Assembly (NCBI RefSeq): GCF_018446385.1
Contig: NC_055992.1
Coordinates: 101,698,947 to 101,762,946, forward strand
Reading direction: 5' to 3'
DNA: 64,000 bases
Source of the DNA: Zingiber officinale
Lineage: Eukaryota > Streptophyta > Magnoliopsida > Zingiberales > Zingiberaceae
The notes under the pieces are model-generated. The model had not been told where the DNA came from and made no database searches. It saw only the letters and a list, made by a program, of their open reading frames with translations. Below are positions 35,255-48,018 of the stretch, piece after piece. Both the position numbers and the translations under genes were made by a program. Positions within the stretch are counted from its first letter, which is position 1, and each line of letters begins with the position of its first letter.

Positions 35255-35794
35255 TAGAGCTGTCAATTTGGATTGAGTTCATCAGATTGGCCTACCCCGT
35301 CAAATAATTTAAACAGATTGATTTTGAATTTTTATCAACCCAATCTTATCGCAGGCCGACCCGTCCAAGCCCGTGACTCGTGTGGGTTAGCCCACGATAG
35401 ACTTGGGTTAGCCTGCTGGTTGAAAGACACATGTAAGCCAAATTTCATGTCAATTTATTATTTTTCTTTGTTATAATTTTTAAATAAAAAACAACACTTT
35501 ACACTAAACATGAATACTTGTTTGTCTCTATTTATATTTAACATACATATTTTTTAATACATTTGTTTGATAAAATGTTTCTGAAGTAAAATGTTGAAGA
35601 TATGATTTTTTTTTTTTAAATTTTTGATAGGCCCTTGGGTTGGCCCTCCAAACCTACAACTCAACTTGGATTGAGTTGTGTTAAGGATTTCCTAATCCTC
35701 CAAGATGATGGATTGGTCCACCCTGCCACGCCAAATATCTGGCCTACCATAGGCCAACCCACTCTGTTACGTATTAGCCCGTCTATCATCTCTA
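35255..35794. mobile_element. Non-autonomous hAT-like element, 540 bp
   Basis: Left end TAGAGCTGTCAATTTGG; the complement of the right end reads TAGAGATGATAGACGGG, so imperfect terminal inverted repeats share TAGAG and more scattered bases. Flanks are GTTAGAGT on the left and GCTAGAGT on the right, an 8-bp duplication with one mismatch, as hAT elements make. The interior carries AGGCCAACCC/GGGTTGGCC-like inverted blocks and no transposase. Confidence 0.55.
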
Positions 35795-35851
35795 GCTAGA
35801 GTCTACCCTAGCTCAAGAGTAGCTCCCTCCTTTGATATAAAAGGGATGTAC

Positions 35852-37620
35852 TGTTGGCGTTGGAAATTCCGTTCTGTGTAAACCCCCTGTACAAAAATTT
35901 GTACAAGCACAGAACTTTTCCTAGCAACTCACATGCTCGATCAGACATGTGTTTGATCAACCAAGTAAGTTCTTGATTGATCAAAGCACACCTTGATCGA
36001 AACACAAGATCGCTGACCTCTTGTATTGGTATTCAAAATCGATATCCAAAATTGACACGAAGAAAATAAAACCAATTACGCAGCAGAATTAAAGAACTAG
36101 TTGTACCTTTCTTCGTAACTAAAGACCTCTTGATGTTTTGCTGTATTCCTCTCCTTTTCTTGGACGTCGTGTGAGCGACGATCTACCAAGGCAACACCAC
36201 CCTCTTTTCTTTCTTCTTCCTCTTCTTGCTTTTCTTGCTCTTCTTCCCTTTCTTCAAGCCGCCGTCCACAAGTGGATGGGAAGGGGCGCCAGCCACCAAG
36301 GGAGAAGGGGGGGAGGGCGCCGACCACCAAGGAGGAGGAGGGGATAAGGGCGCCGACCCTAAGCAAGGAGGAGGAGAGGAAAAGGGGGGAGGAGAATAGG
36401 TTTGTGCCGCCGACCCTATGAGAAGGAGAGGGGGCGGCAACCACAAGAAGAGGAGGGATTGTGGAGAATAAGAAAGTTAGGTTTTAGGGGTCATATCCTA
36501 CTCCTTTTTATAGACTTGCCATTGGTTACAAGGAAAGAAAAATTAACAAAATTTTGTTTAGAAACAATCTAAACAAACTTTGTTAAACCAAACCAAGTTA
36601 AGTTAGACCAAACCAAGTTAAGTTAAACGAAACCAAGTTAGTTAAACCAAACCAAGTTAAACCAAACCCGGTTATGGATGGGTGGATGCGAGGCTTTATA
36701 GAGGTTACAACATGGACCGAGAGGAGGAATTGATTTTAGCCTCCTGATGGACTTGAGCTTCCTGTGTTCTACCCGAACACCCAACTCAAGTTCATCAATA
36801 ATAACTCATACCACTAAAGGGTCATTATTGAACTACCACACCAATCTCATATTACAATATGGGCTCCAACTTATCATGAGTGTGTTAATCTCCCTGTGTT
36901 TAAGATATTGTATGTCCGTTAATTAAATGAGTTACTGACAACTCACTTAATTAACATCTGACTCCAAGAGTAGTACCACTCAACTTTATTATCATGTCGG
37001 ACTAAGTCCACCTGCAGAGTTTACATGATAATCCTTATGAGCTCTTCAAGGGGACATCATCAACTAAAATAAATAGGACACAGTTTCCTTTTATAATCAA
37101 CAATACACCATATAAATGATACTATCTTCCATCTTATCGGGTCTATTGATTTAACGAATAAATCTCACCCATTGATAAGTTACAGAAATAAATACTAAGT
37201 ATATATGTTTGTTATTATATTGGGATTAAGAGTACGCACATCCATAATAATAGAGGTTCTGTTCTTTTATGCAGTCAGTATAAATCGAACAACCTCAAAT
37301 GGTCCTGCTCTATACACACATAGTGTAATAGTATAATTTTATAGTCAAGACAAACTAATATCAAATTACACTACAACCGTTCCAATGGTTTGTCCCTATC
37401 TATCTTGGTTATGAGCTACTATTTATAATTTATAAGGAACAGATAACATGATCTTCTGTGTGACACCACACACCATGTTATCTATAATATAAATTAAATG
37501 GACAATTGCATCGACATATAAATATAAAATACAAACATTTGACCAAAGTAATTCTCATTTCAAAATATCTCAAAAACAGATGTTCATACAAAAGCTAGAC
37601 TTATAGTATACATCCCAGCA
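35852..37620 (-). repeat. 3' LTR of the minus-strand Copia element
   Basis: Plus-strand borders TGTTGGCGTTGG and CATCCCAGCA, about 1.77 kb. The inner side is followed by a tract reading AAGTGGGAGATTG on the minus strand, the polypurine tract. Left flank TGTAC (35847-35851) is the candidate target duplication; its partner lies outside the window. Confidence 0.82.
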
Positions 37621-40600
37621 ATCTCCCACTTATACTAAAAGACTATGCTGCCATACATCTGATTCCCATCCCCTCAACATGTCCATCAAAAGCTCTCACC
37701 GGAAGGGCCTTAGTGAAAGGATCTGCCAGGTTATCTGCTGATGCAATCTTGGCGACAACAACTTCTCCTCGCTTTACGATGTTTCGTATCAGGTGGTACT
37801 TGCGCTTAATGTGTTTACTTGCCTTATGGGCTCCTGGTTCCTTCGAGTTTGCTACTACACCATTATTATCACAATAAATTGTGATAATTTTGGGCAAACC
37901 AGGAATCACATCTAAGTCCATCAAGAAGTTTCTGAGCCATACAACTTCTTTGGCTGCCTCAGAGGCTGCTACATACTCAGCTTCCATGGTGGACTCCGAA
38001 ACACATATCTGCTTAACACTCCTCCATGTTATGGCTCCACCTCCCAAAGTAAACACATATACTGAGGTTGACTTACTATTGTCCCTATCTGATTGGAAGT
38101 CAGAATCCGTGTAACCCACAGGGAGCAAATCATCTGCCTAGTAAACCAGCATATAATCTCTAGTCCTTCTCAAGTACTTTAATATATGCTTTACGGTAGC
38201 CCAATGTCCCGGTCCTAGGTTCCTTTGATATCTGCTAACCATGCCCAGGACAAAACAAATATCCGGTCTCGTACATAGCATTGCATACATTAGGCTTCCT
38301 ACAGCGGAAGCATAAGGAACTGCCTTCATCTCCTCTATCTCCTTTGGTGTCTTAGGAGACATCTCTTTAGATAAAGGTACTCCATGCCGAAAAGGTAGAA
38401 AACCTTTCTTGGAGTTTTGCATGCTAAAACAAGCTAGGATAGTATCGATGTATGAAGCTTGGGATAAGCACAACATCCTTTTCTTGCGATCCCTTATTGC
38501 CTTGATCCCAAGAATATGTCCATATTCTCCCAAGTCCTTCATATCAAACTGCTTAGATAATCATACCCTTACGTTTGACAACACTTTGACATTGTTGCCA
38601 ATGAGTAAAATGTCATTTATGTATAGTACAAGAAATATCACCATATTTCCGTCACTTTTCTTGTATACACAAGACTCATCCAGACACTGAATGAATCCAT
38701 AAGATTGGATCACTTCATCAAACTAGATGCTCTAAGATCTCGAAGCTTGCTTCAGTCCATAAATGGACCGATAGAGATTACATACAAGATGCTCTTTGCC
38801 CTTTGCAATGAATCACTCTGGTTGCTTCATATGGATATTTTCTTCAAGACTTCCGTTAAGGAAAGCTGTTTTGACATCCATTTGCCAAACCTCATAATCC
38901 ATATGAGCAGCAATAGATAAAAGAATCTGGATAGACTTAAGTATGGCTACTGGTGAAAAGGTTTCCTCATAATCGATTCCCTCTTTCTGAGTATACGCCT
39001 TCGCAACAAGCCTTGATTTAAAAGTTTTCACCTTCCCGTCTGTCCCTCTTTTCCTTTTGTAGACTCATTTACATCTAATGACTTTTACATCATTTGGTGG
39101 TTCTACAAGCTCCCAGACTTGATTAGAATACATAGATTCTATTTCAGAGTTCATTGCACTTTGCCAAGATGCTGCATTTTTATCTTGGAGTGCTTCATCA
39201 TATGTCCAGGGATCAGCTTCATGTTTACTAGGGATTAAGTCTGAAGACTCTCCTAAAAACATGAATCTTTCATTAACAACCCTCCCACTATGACGAGGCA
39301 CTACTTATAATTGCGCATCATTTGTGACACGTGTTGCAGTTACTTATGGTATCTCATCTTGTACCGTTGGTACTAAAGTAGAAGTGTCCTCTTTTATTTC
39401 CTCAAGAACAATTTTACTCATGGGCTTGTGGTTCATTACATAGTCCTCTTCTAAAAATCGGGCATTGTTGCTAACAATGACCTTTTGATCTTTAGGACTA
39501 TAAAACAAACCACCTTTCGTTCCTCTAAGATATCCCACGAACAAGTGAACTTCTGTACGTGATTCCAACTTATCAGCGTCTCTCTTCAGCACATGTGCTG
39601 GACTACCCCAAATCTGAATGTGTTTCAAACTAGGCTTACGCCCGTTCCACAATTCTGTGGGAGTAGAGGGTACTAACTTAGAAGGTACCAAGTTCATAAT
39701 GTACGCCGCTGTTTCCAGAGCATATCCCCAAAATAAATTTGATAATTCTGAATAACTCATCATTGATCTAACCATTTCCATAAGAGTCCTATTCCTTCGT
39801 TCCACCACAACATTCTGTTGGGGTGTATCAGGTGCAGATAATTGGGATTGAATCCCGACCTCTGATAAGTAATTCCTAAACTCTCCTAAGAGGTACTCTC
39901 CACCACGATTAGACCGTAGTGTCTTGATACTTTTACCATGACGTTTCTCCACATCATCCTTGTACTCTTTGAATTTATCAAAGCACTCAGACTTGCGGCG
40001 CATCAAGTAAATGTACCTATATCTCGAATAGTCGTCTATAAAAGAGATATAATATTTGAAACCACCTCTTGCTTGGATAGTCATAGGCCCACACAAATCA
40101 GAATGAACCAATTCCAACACTTCTTTGGCTCTATACCCTTATGCCTTAAAATGTCTCTTGGTCATTTTTCCTTCCAAGCAAGATTCGCAGGTTGGAAAGT
40201 TTTCCACCACCAATGAACCCAAAGGTCCATCGGCTATTAACTTTTGAATCCTACTCAAGTTAATATGACTTAGCCTTAAATGCCAAATATATGTTTGGTT
40301 CATTTTCAAAGGTTGCTTTCTCTTATTAGAATTAGAAGATGTATTATTAATTTCCATTTGTTGCATCATGGGAGTTATTGGATTAAGAGTGTACAAATTG
40401 TTAACCAATGTACCAGAACAGATAATCACCCTATTTTTCTTGACAACCGCTTATCATCAAAAGAAACAGAATATCCATCCATAAAGTCCTTTCTAAAACA
40501 TGGTACATAAAGACAATTTCTCAGAATCAAATTTTTATTCCTATCAAAAGATAAATAAACATCTCTCATTGCAACAACCGCCACTCTCGTAGCATTGCCC

Positions 40601-41852
40601 ATGCAGACGATGATTTCCCCTTCATGTAGTCACCGGGTTTCCTGGAACCCCTACAATGAATTGCAGACATGATCAGTGACTCCCGTATCTACACACCAGG
40701 TGCCGGTAGATAACACCGCTAAACATGTTTCAACAACTAATGAATAAGATACACCTTTATTGTTCTCCTGCCTGGCAGCCCGATTCTGGTGTTCGAAGAG
40801 TTCCTTGAGATTGAGCATCATGTCATAGGCAATGGGTAGGGCTTGATGCTGATGTTGCAGCATATTTGACATAGAAGCCAAAATGTAACACCGCGCCATC
40901 TCATCTGCCTTGTCCCATTTTCTATGTCCTCTATCTCCTCTTCACTATAATTCTTATCAGGCACGCTAGGACAGATCTCAAGAAGTATGAACTTGTATTC
41001 TTTAGCAGTTAAGATAATGTCCAAGTTTTGTTTCCAATCAATATAATTTGGACCAGTAATTTTGTTTTATTTTAAAATAACAGCAAGATGATTGAAAACC
41101 ATTTTGAAATTCTGAGAATTACAAAATAAAGTATTTGGTCAAAACTTTTAGAATTTAAAATAATATTGATTCCTTAAACAATATAATTTAAATTCACCAA
41201 CACCTCAAAACACCGTGAATTTCGTATGTCATGATAGTATGGACGTATACTAATTCAAACATTTGTAAGAGGAGGTTTTATCCATTAATTTTATTATCTT
41301 GTCAACCTAACTTTATGACAAATAAAATTAATAGTTGGTTCATCTTCAGTCACACAAATAATAGCAGTGACTCCGACAAGGAGGATATTATTAAATGCGC
41401 CTAAGTATATACCATTACTTGATACTTAGTCCATTAATTAGGATTGTGCCCCTTCAAATGGAGAAGATCACACGTACCTAAATAATTTCCTATAATCATC
41501 CATAGAGGAAGTTTGATCTAGTGATCCACAAACAAACTCATCCGATATGGAGGAAGGCACTTAAAGTCAATGCTCAAGTTTGAATGCATCACTTACAAAT
41601 CAGTAATGGAGATTGTGGAATTTATTTAAATAATACCTCTCCTACTTAGTTATTTAAATTGAGGAATTTTAATATGCACACATATCACAACACACACATC
41701 ACAGCACACACATCACAACACACAAAACAGCATATAAAGGCAATAAATATGAAAATAAATTTCTAACTATTATGACCTCATCCATCGCTGTCCTCTGTTT
41801 GCCTCCAACCCTAGCCGCCGCCAACCCTAACCAGGTGAGGAGGAGAAAACCT

Positions 41853-43497
41853 TGTTGGGGCCGATGTGTCCGCTAGAGGGGGGGGGGGTGAATAGCGTCT
41901 CGTCGCATGCTTGTCGGTTGCATCTTGATGATGATATGTAGTGGAAATAAAATACAAGACTTACACAATGCTAACAAGTAGATTTACTTGGTATCCACCT
42001 CAAGAAGAGGTGACTAATCCAAGGATCCACACACGACACACTCCTCCACTATGAAAACCCTCATTCTCGATCGCAGCCGGAGGCGGAGAAGCCTCGTACA
42101 AACTCACACACAACACAAACACAAATACAAGAAGAAACTCTAAGAATAAAAGTGAATACACCTTTCTTCTTGCTACTTATTGTTGCCTCTTGAATGTTGA
42201 AGATGCTCCACAAGTGCCTTCAAGAACTAGCGTGAGTGCTGGAGAAATTGCTGTGAAGATCGTTGTAAGCTCGCAGGAAGAAGAACGCAAAGTTCTGGCG
42301 AAGAAAACGCTCCGCCCAAGCTATATACAGTGCCTCCAATCGATTGAAATAAACCCCAATCGATTGCCACATCAGCACCACTCCATCGTAGTCGTCCATC
42401 ACCTGCATCCTGCACAACGCTCACTTCCCAATAGATCGACCGATCGATTGGGACTGCCTGAATCGATCGCCCGATTGATTCAGCTCCTTTCTGTGCTCTC
42501 GCGTCCGCGTGAGAGCTTCTGCTGCCCAATCGATCGACCGATCGATTGAGAAAGTCTCTGACCTCGCGATTTCACATCCCAATCGATCGGCCGATCGATT
42601 AGGCCTTCCCACAATCGTAGCACAGTCCAAATTGATCGACCGATCGATTTGGACCCTGTTCAATCAGTCGCCCGATCAATTGACCAGCTTGGACTTGACT
42701 CAATCTCAAGTCCAAAGTCTCCAACCCAACTCCCAGTCAATCGTGACATGTTGGGTCTCCATGCCTAGCATTTGGCCACACCCGACCAACTTCGAACTAG
42801 CCTTCTAGCCTCCTCTATCAGCCTTGCGTCCCTTGGATATCTCCCCATCCTTCACGCCTTGCCTTCAGGAGCTTCCTTCGGCCTCATCCTAGTTGTCGGG
42901 TTCTCCTTGCCATGTTACACTAGGACTTATCTTGCCAAGACCACATGTTTGGACTTACACCCTTTGCCAAGATCACACTTGGACTTTCCAATTGCCTGAC
43001 TCCTCACCAGGACTTTCTCCTTTGCCAAGATTACACTTGGACTTTCCAATTGCCTCGCTCCTCACCAGGACTTTTCCTTTGCCAAGATCACACTTGGACT
43101 TTCTCCTGCCTAGTTCCACACTAGGACTTTCCCGTTGCCTGGCTCCTCACCAAGACTTTCTCCTACCTAGCTCCACACTAGGGATTTACCTTTGCCTGGC
43201 TCCTCACCAGGACTTTCTCCTGCCTAGCTCCTCACTAGGACTTTCCCGTTGCCTGACTCCTCACCAGGACTTTCCAAATGCCTAACCTCCAGCTAGGACT
43301 TTCCCAGTCAAGTTTCCTGTCAACCTTGACCTACTTGACTTGTATTCTCATCAACCTGGTCAACCCTTTGACCATCTCCATAACCGGACGATTGCTCCAG
43401 CAATCTCCTTATATTGTCAAACATCAAAACTCAAATCCTGACTCAACTCAAGCTTAGTCAAACTGGTCAACCTTGACCTAGGGAAATTGCTCCAACA
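41853..43497 (-). repeat. Left (3') LTR of the gag-only element
   Basis: About 1645 bp. Contains a run of CGATCGATT-type palindromes at about 42340-42680 and a chain of CACACTTGGACTTT/CTCCTCACCAGGACTTT half-repeats at about 42925-43290. Confidence 0.88.
42925..43290. repeat. Tandem repeat of CCAGGACTTT-type units in the left LTR
   Basis: Alternating units such as TTGCCAAGATCACACTTGGA and GCCTGGCTCCTCACCAGGAC with CTTTC spacers, roughly 35 bp each and about ten copies. The counterpart in the right LTR is at about 49120-49410 with fewer units. Confidence 0.75.
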
Positions 43498-46400
43498 ATC
43501 TCCCCCCTTTTGATGTTTGAGAATACCTCTAAGTTAGGCTAAATCTCATAGCCTTAACCTCTTCTTTATACCAAGGCTAAATCTCATAGCCTTAATCACT
43601 TATTTACACCAAGGCTAAATCCCATAGCCTTAACCTCTTCTTTATCACAAGGCTAAATCCCATACCCTTAACCCTTTCATGACAAGGCATGAATGAATGT
43701 TTCCTTCATTTTCTCCCTTTCCTACAGGGCAAACTCCCCCTGCTTGGGATGAAAGCCTAACTTAACCTTCCATTCTCCCCCTTTGACACACATCAAAAAC
43801 TGAAAACAAATTCTTCTCCATAAGAGTTAACTCTACGTTGTTTACAACCTCATATGTTGTTAGCAACCCCACAATGGATATCTCATATTCTTCATTGCCG
43901 CCTAAGCTCCCCCTTGAGCTCTACTTCACTTCACAATGCTCATCCTAGAGCATGCATCAACTTCCCAATGAAACTCTCATTCATTGTATTCAATGCTCCC
44001 TCTTGAGCAATAATATTCTTTTCAATGCTCATCCAAGAGCATTTTCCACTTTACCAATGAAGGTCCGATTCTCTTCATTAATCCAATGCTCCCCCTTGAG
44101 CAGTAACCTACTCCATAATGCTCATCCGAGAGCATTTATCATCCTAGCAATGAAGATAACCAATCTTCCATTGTTCCCCAATACTTGACCCTGAGTATTA
44201 TCCATCACGAAGGTTTAACCCCCTTCCAAGGTCATTGAAGATAAATTTTCATGCATTCAAGGAGTAGTTCCCCCTAAAACCATGGTCAAACTTCTATCAT
44301 GACACCAACAATAACTTGGAGTTCCTAAACAGTTAGGAAAACCAAAACTTGAAGTTTTGAAGTTCAAAATTCAATAATGAAACTAAACTCCAACCTAAAT
44401 TTCACCTAAGTCTACCTTAACCAATCCATACTTGCTTTCATCATGAAAACTCACCCTAAATGTATACAAGTGTATTCCAAAGGGTTAGGAATGGTTAATA
44501 ACCCTTGAAAATCAAAACTTAAAGTTTTGAGGTTCCAAAATTCGAAATTGAAACTAAACCCCATCCTAAACTTCACTTTGATTTATCTTAACCAATCCAT
44601 ACCTGTTTTCATCAAGAAAACTCCCCCTAAATATATACAAATGTATTTCAAGGGATTTGGAATGGTTATTGGAATCTGAAGTGGCTTAATGTGCTGAAAT
44701 CAGGCTTTTCCAGCCATAATCAGACTTCCCAATAGATTGAAGTTGGGACTCAATCGATTGAAATCACTTCAATCGATCCATTGATTGATTCCGCAAGCTA
44801 CTGCTCACAGAAATTCCCTCTGAATCGATCAGCTGATCGATCTAGCCTGGGTTAATCGATTGGCTGCTCGATCCACTGACCCTCTGTTCATGGGAATTGG
44901 CTTCCCAATCGATCGACTGATCGATTAAAACCATCCATCCCAATCGATCGACTGATCGATTGGGTTTTCGATTTCTTTGAAACTCAATTTCAACAGACTT
45001 CAGAAACTCCCCCAAAATTCTACAAACCTCTAAAAATCATGAAACTCATTTAGACATTATTTAGGGTATACTCTATCAAGGAAAAATAGTTTTCTATGAA
45101 AATACTTCATATTTTCAAAGAGTGACACAAATTTGAAAACTCTTGAAAACTTCAATGTTTTCTCCTAGTTTGTGTCTAACTTTTCAATGATGAATACTAT
45201 CAAAAGATAGTCTTCACCAAGGTTTTCAAAAGCATTTTAAAAATATTTTAAAAACCAATATCCAACCATGTTCTTTGGGCTCAATGCACATGACTTGTAC
45301 ATTAGCTTTCCCAATGATTGGAAAACACATAACTATGTGTTTTGATGAACCTAAAACTCAACAAAATGCACTAAATAAATATCTTGAGTTTTGTTCACCA
45401 TCCTAACGTCTCAAATGTACCTAATGTATACTAAAACACATATAAGTCACCTTATGGTTCTTTGTGAGATGTATATTTGGTTTTGCCCTAAACTAAGGAA
45501 TCATGCATATCTACCTAGGCATTTTGATGGTTATAAACATCCGCCAAGGATGTTACTTGTTAGTGAATGCCATTGGTCCTTAATTGCAAGGAATTAAACA
45601 TGATGCATGATATTTTATGACATACATAAAAAAGAAGTAGTTTTCAAAAGAAAATTTCCTATAACTACATGATGTATGTATGACATGACATGGTATTTTT
45701 TTTTGTATTTTTCATAATAATCATGAATGGAAAAATAAATATGATGTCATGACATATGATGGACAAACAAAACATGGCAAATTAGCATATATAAAATATA
45801 CCTAGATAGACTATCTAAGTATTCTTAATCCCTTAGCTAAGCCTTTAAATTCTAATCCTAGATTGCCTATTGAAGAAATGCTACAACCCAACTTGGCATG
45901 TCTTTTACCCTTTCCTATTTGTGCCAATTGAAATTAAGAATTAAATGCTCAAAATTTTGTTTGGCACATGTTACTCTCTTAAAGAGTAATCTTCTTAGAT
46001 TTAAGACTTAGGTTTTCTCTTAACTCTTAAAGAAGTTATCTAAGTCCTAACTTGACATTTCTTTTGCTTTCTCAAGTGTGCCAATTTAACCTAATTTAAA
46101 ATCCTCAAAACTTGACACATATATTACTCTTTCAAAGAGTAACCCTAATAATCATTCTCATTTTCAAAGGTTAACAATAACCTTGAAAATGCTCTCAAGT
46201 GTCAACTTTACCAAGGTTGGGTTAACTACCTTTTCAAATGAAGTTGACACTCTCTAAACCCATCTAGGGTGTAGAGAATATGCTCCTAGGAACCCAAAAC
46301 CTATTGGTACTCCTTGGATGCTCTAGGTACTCACTAGGGATGACTTCCCTAGATACCTTCATAAGGACCTTTCTAGGCTTCTTAGAAGCCTTGGTCACCT

Positions 46401-46644
46401 CTACTAGGTCACTTCTAGGAATAACTTCCCTTGTAACCTTCTTTGTGACTTTATTAGACTTCTTAAAAATTTTAGTCACATAGGTCTTATCAAAAGTGCA
46501 ATTACGGATTCCTTCCCTAGTATCTTTGATTTGACTTCTACACCTAGGGTTGGCCCCATAGCTATATGGAACCCTATGAAAAGAAGTCACATCCTTCTTG
46601 ACTTTATGTTTGTATCCCAAACCCTTATAGCCATTGGATGACTC

Positions 46645-47862
46645 TTATCTAGCTTTTCCTAGGTTATGCTCATTTTGACCCCTAAACATGTTTTCCATTC
46701 TTGCTAGGGTCCTTTCTAGATTATCAAGTCTTGTCCTCAAGACTTGGTTTTCACTCCATAAATCCCTAGATTTTGATTTTTCCTTAAATTCTTGAGCATT
46801 TCTATTCTTAGGCATATATCTAAAGTCCTTGGTGTTATTGCCTAAGTTGTTATTTACCTCCCTAATCTTAGGTGTGGTAAATCTAGCATGAGGCGGAATA
46901 TATTTATCCTTAAAGCCATTATGTCTCCTATTCTCATGATAAATAACATTAGGATGATAAGAATTATTTCTAGCATGTTTTTTATCTTGTGTCAAAGGAA
47001 TAAATTCATTAAATGATACCTTGGTGTTTACCTTGGAAGCTCCCCCTAGGCTTGTGCTTCCTCCTTTGACTTTGGTTGGCTTCCTCTCTTTAGGACATTG
47101 ACTTCGGTAATGTCCTCTTTGTTTACATGAGAAACACACAATGTGCTCCTTGCTTTTGTATTCCGTGGGACCAACCACTTTAGGCTTCTCCTTAGCCTTG
47201 GTTGCCACTTGGCCCTTCTTTTTGGCCAATTTTGGACACTTGCTTTTATAGTGTCCATGTTCCCTACACTCAAAGCAAATGATATGACTTTTATTATTTA
47301 TAATTGAAATTTCTATACCTTTGCTTGTAGGGATGACACTTGATCCTTCATTTGATGTAGCTTGAATTGTGACGGTAGCATCATCTTCTAATTCTTCTTC
47401 TCCACTTGAAGATGGAGATGCTTCCACTTCTTGCTCTCTTGAAGATGTGGATGCTTCCACCTCTTCGTCTCTTGAAGATGTGGATGATCTCTCCTCATCT
47501 TCCTTCTTCTCCTTGAATGTTGACCTTGTGTCAACATCGGATTGGTCCTTCTCTTCTTGGACCAATGAGCCCTTCTCCTTGGACTCCTCTACTCCTTGGA
47601 ATTGTGACGGGTCTTCATGATAGGAAATGATCTTCTTCCAAAGATCACATGCACTTGTGCATTCACCTACACTCACAATGATATTAGAAGGTAATAGATT
47701 TAACAAAATTTTTGTTACCTTCTTATCCGCCTCCGCTTGCTCCCGTTGCTCCTCGCTCCAATGTCGAGGTCGGAGGTGCTTACCCTTCTTGTCCGTTGGA
47801 GCTTCAAATGGGTCCTCCAAAACAACCCATTGGTTCCAATCGATTTGGAACCGTGTCTCCAA
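46645..47862 (-). CDS. Gag-like protein of the gag-only element (UBN2 type, two CCHC zinc knuckles)
   Basis: Nucleocapsid-type structural protein of an LTR element. About 405 codons are open. The N-terminal part includes WVVLEDPFEAPTDKKG and LLNLLPSNIIVSVGE-CTSACDLWKKI, typical of Copia UBN2 gag. An acidic Ser/Glu-rich linker follows. Two knuckles are clear, CFECREHGHYKSKC and CFSCKQRGHYRSQC, both C-X2-C-X4-H-X4-C. A Lys/Arg-rich C-terminal part ends with a coiled coil (LRTRLDNLERTLARMENMF). It is the only recognisable protein in the element. Confidence 0.75.
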   Translation of the reverse strand: METRFQIDWNQWVVLEDPFEAPTDKKGKHLRPRHWSEEQREQAEADKKVTKILLNLLPSNIIVSVGECTSACDLWKKIISYHEDPSQFQGVEESKEKGSLVQEEKDQSDVDTRSTFKEKKEDEERSSTSSRDEEVEASTSSREQEVEASPSSSGEEELEDDATVTIQATSNEGSSVIPTSKGIEISIINNKSHIICFECREHGHYKSKCPKLAKKKGQVATKAKEKPKVVGPTEYKSKEHIVCFSCKQRGHYRSQCPKERKPTKVKGGSTSLGGASKVNTKVSFNEFIPLTQDKKHARNNSYHPNVIYHENRRHNGFKDKYIPPHARFTTPKIREVNNNLGNNTKDFRYMPKNRNAQEFKEKSKSRDLWSENQVLRTRLDNLERTLARMENMFRGQNEHNLGKAR

Positions 47863-48018
47863 CCGAATTCTCCAAAAATTGAAGTCCTCTTTGTCATACG
47901 GTGGTGGAATCCGGATGTCCCATCCGAGCGGTCATTCGGACTCCATCTTCTTCTTCTTCTAGCTTCTTGCTCTTTTGGTGGTTAGTCCATAGAAGAGCGA
48001 CCTCACTCTTGTACCAAT

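Noticed and set aside
36097-36446. Pro/Ser-rich frames of 87 and 115 codons
   Set aside because: Lie inside the 3' LTR of the minus Copia element; the matching part of the other Copia LTR (53059-53526) gives similar pseudo-frames.
42528-42700. Restriction-site-like GATCGATC clusters as cloning artefacts
   Set aside because: They occur at matching positions in both LTRs with independent substitutions, so they are old genomic sequence.
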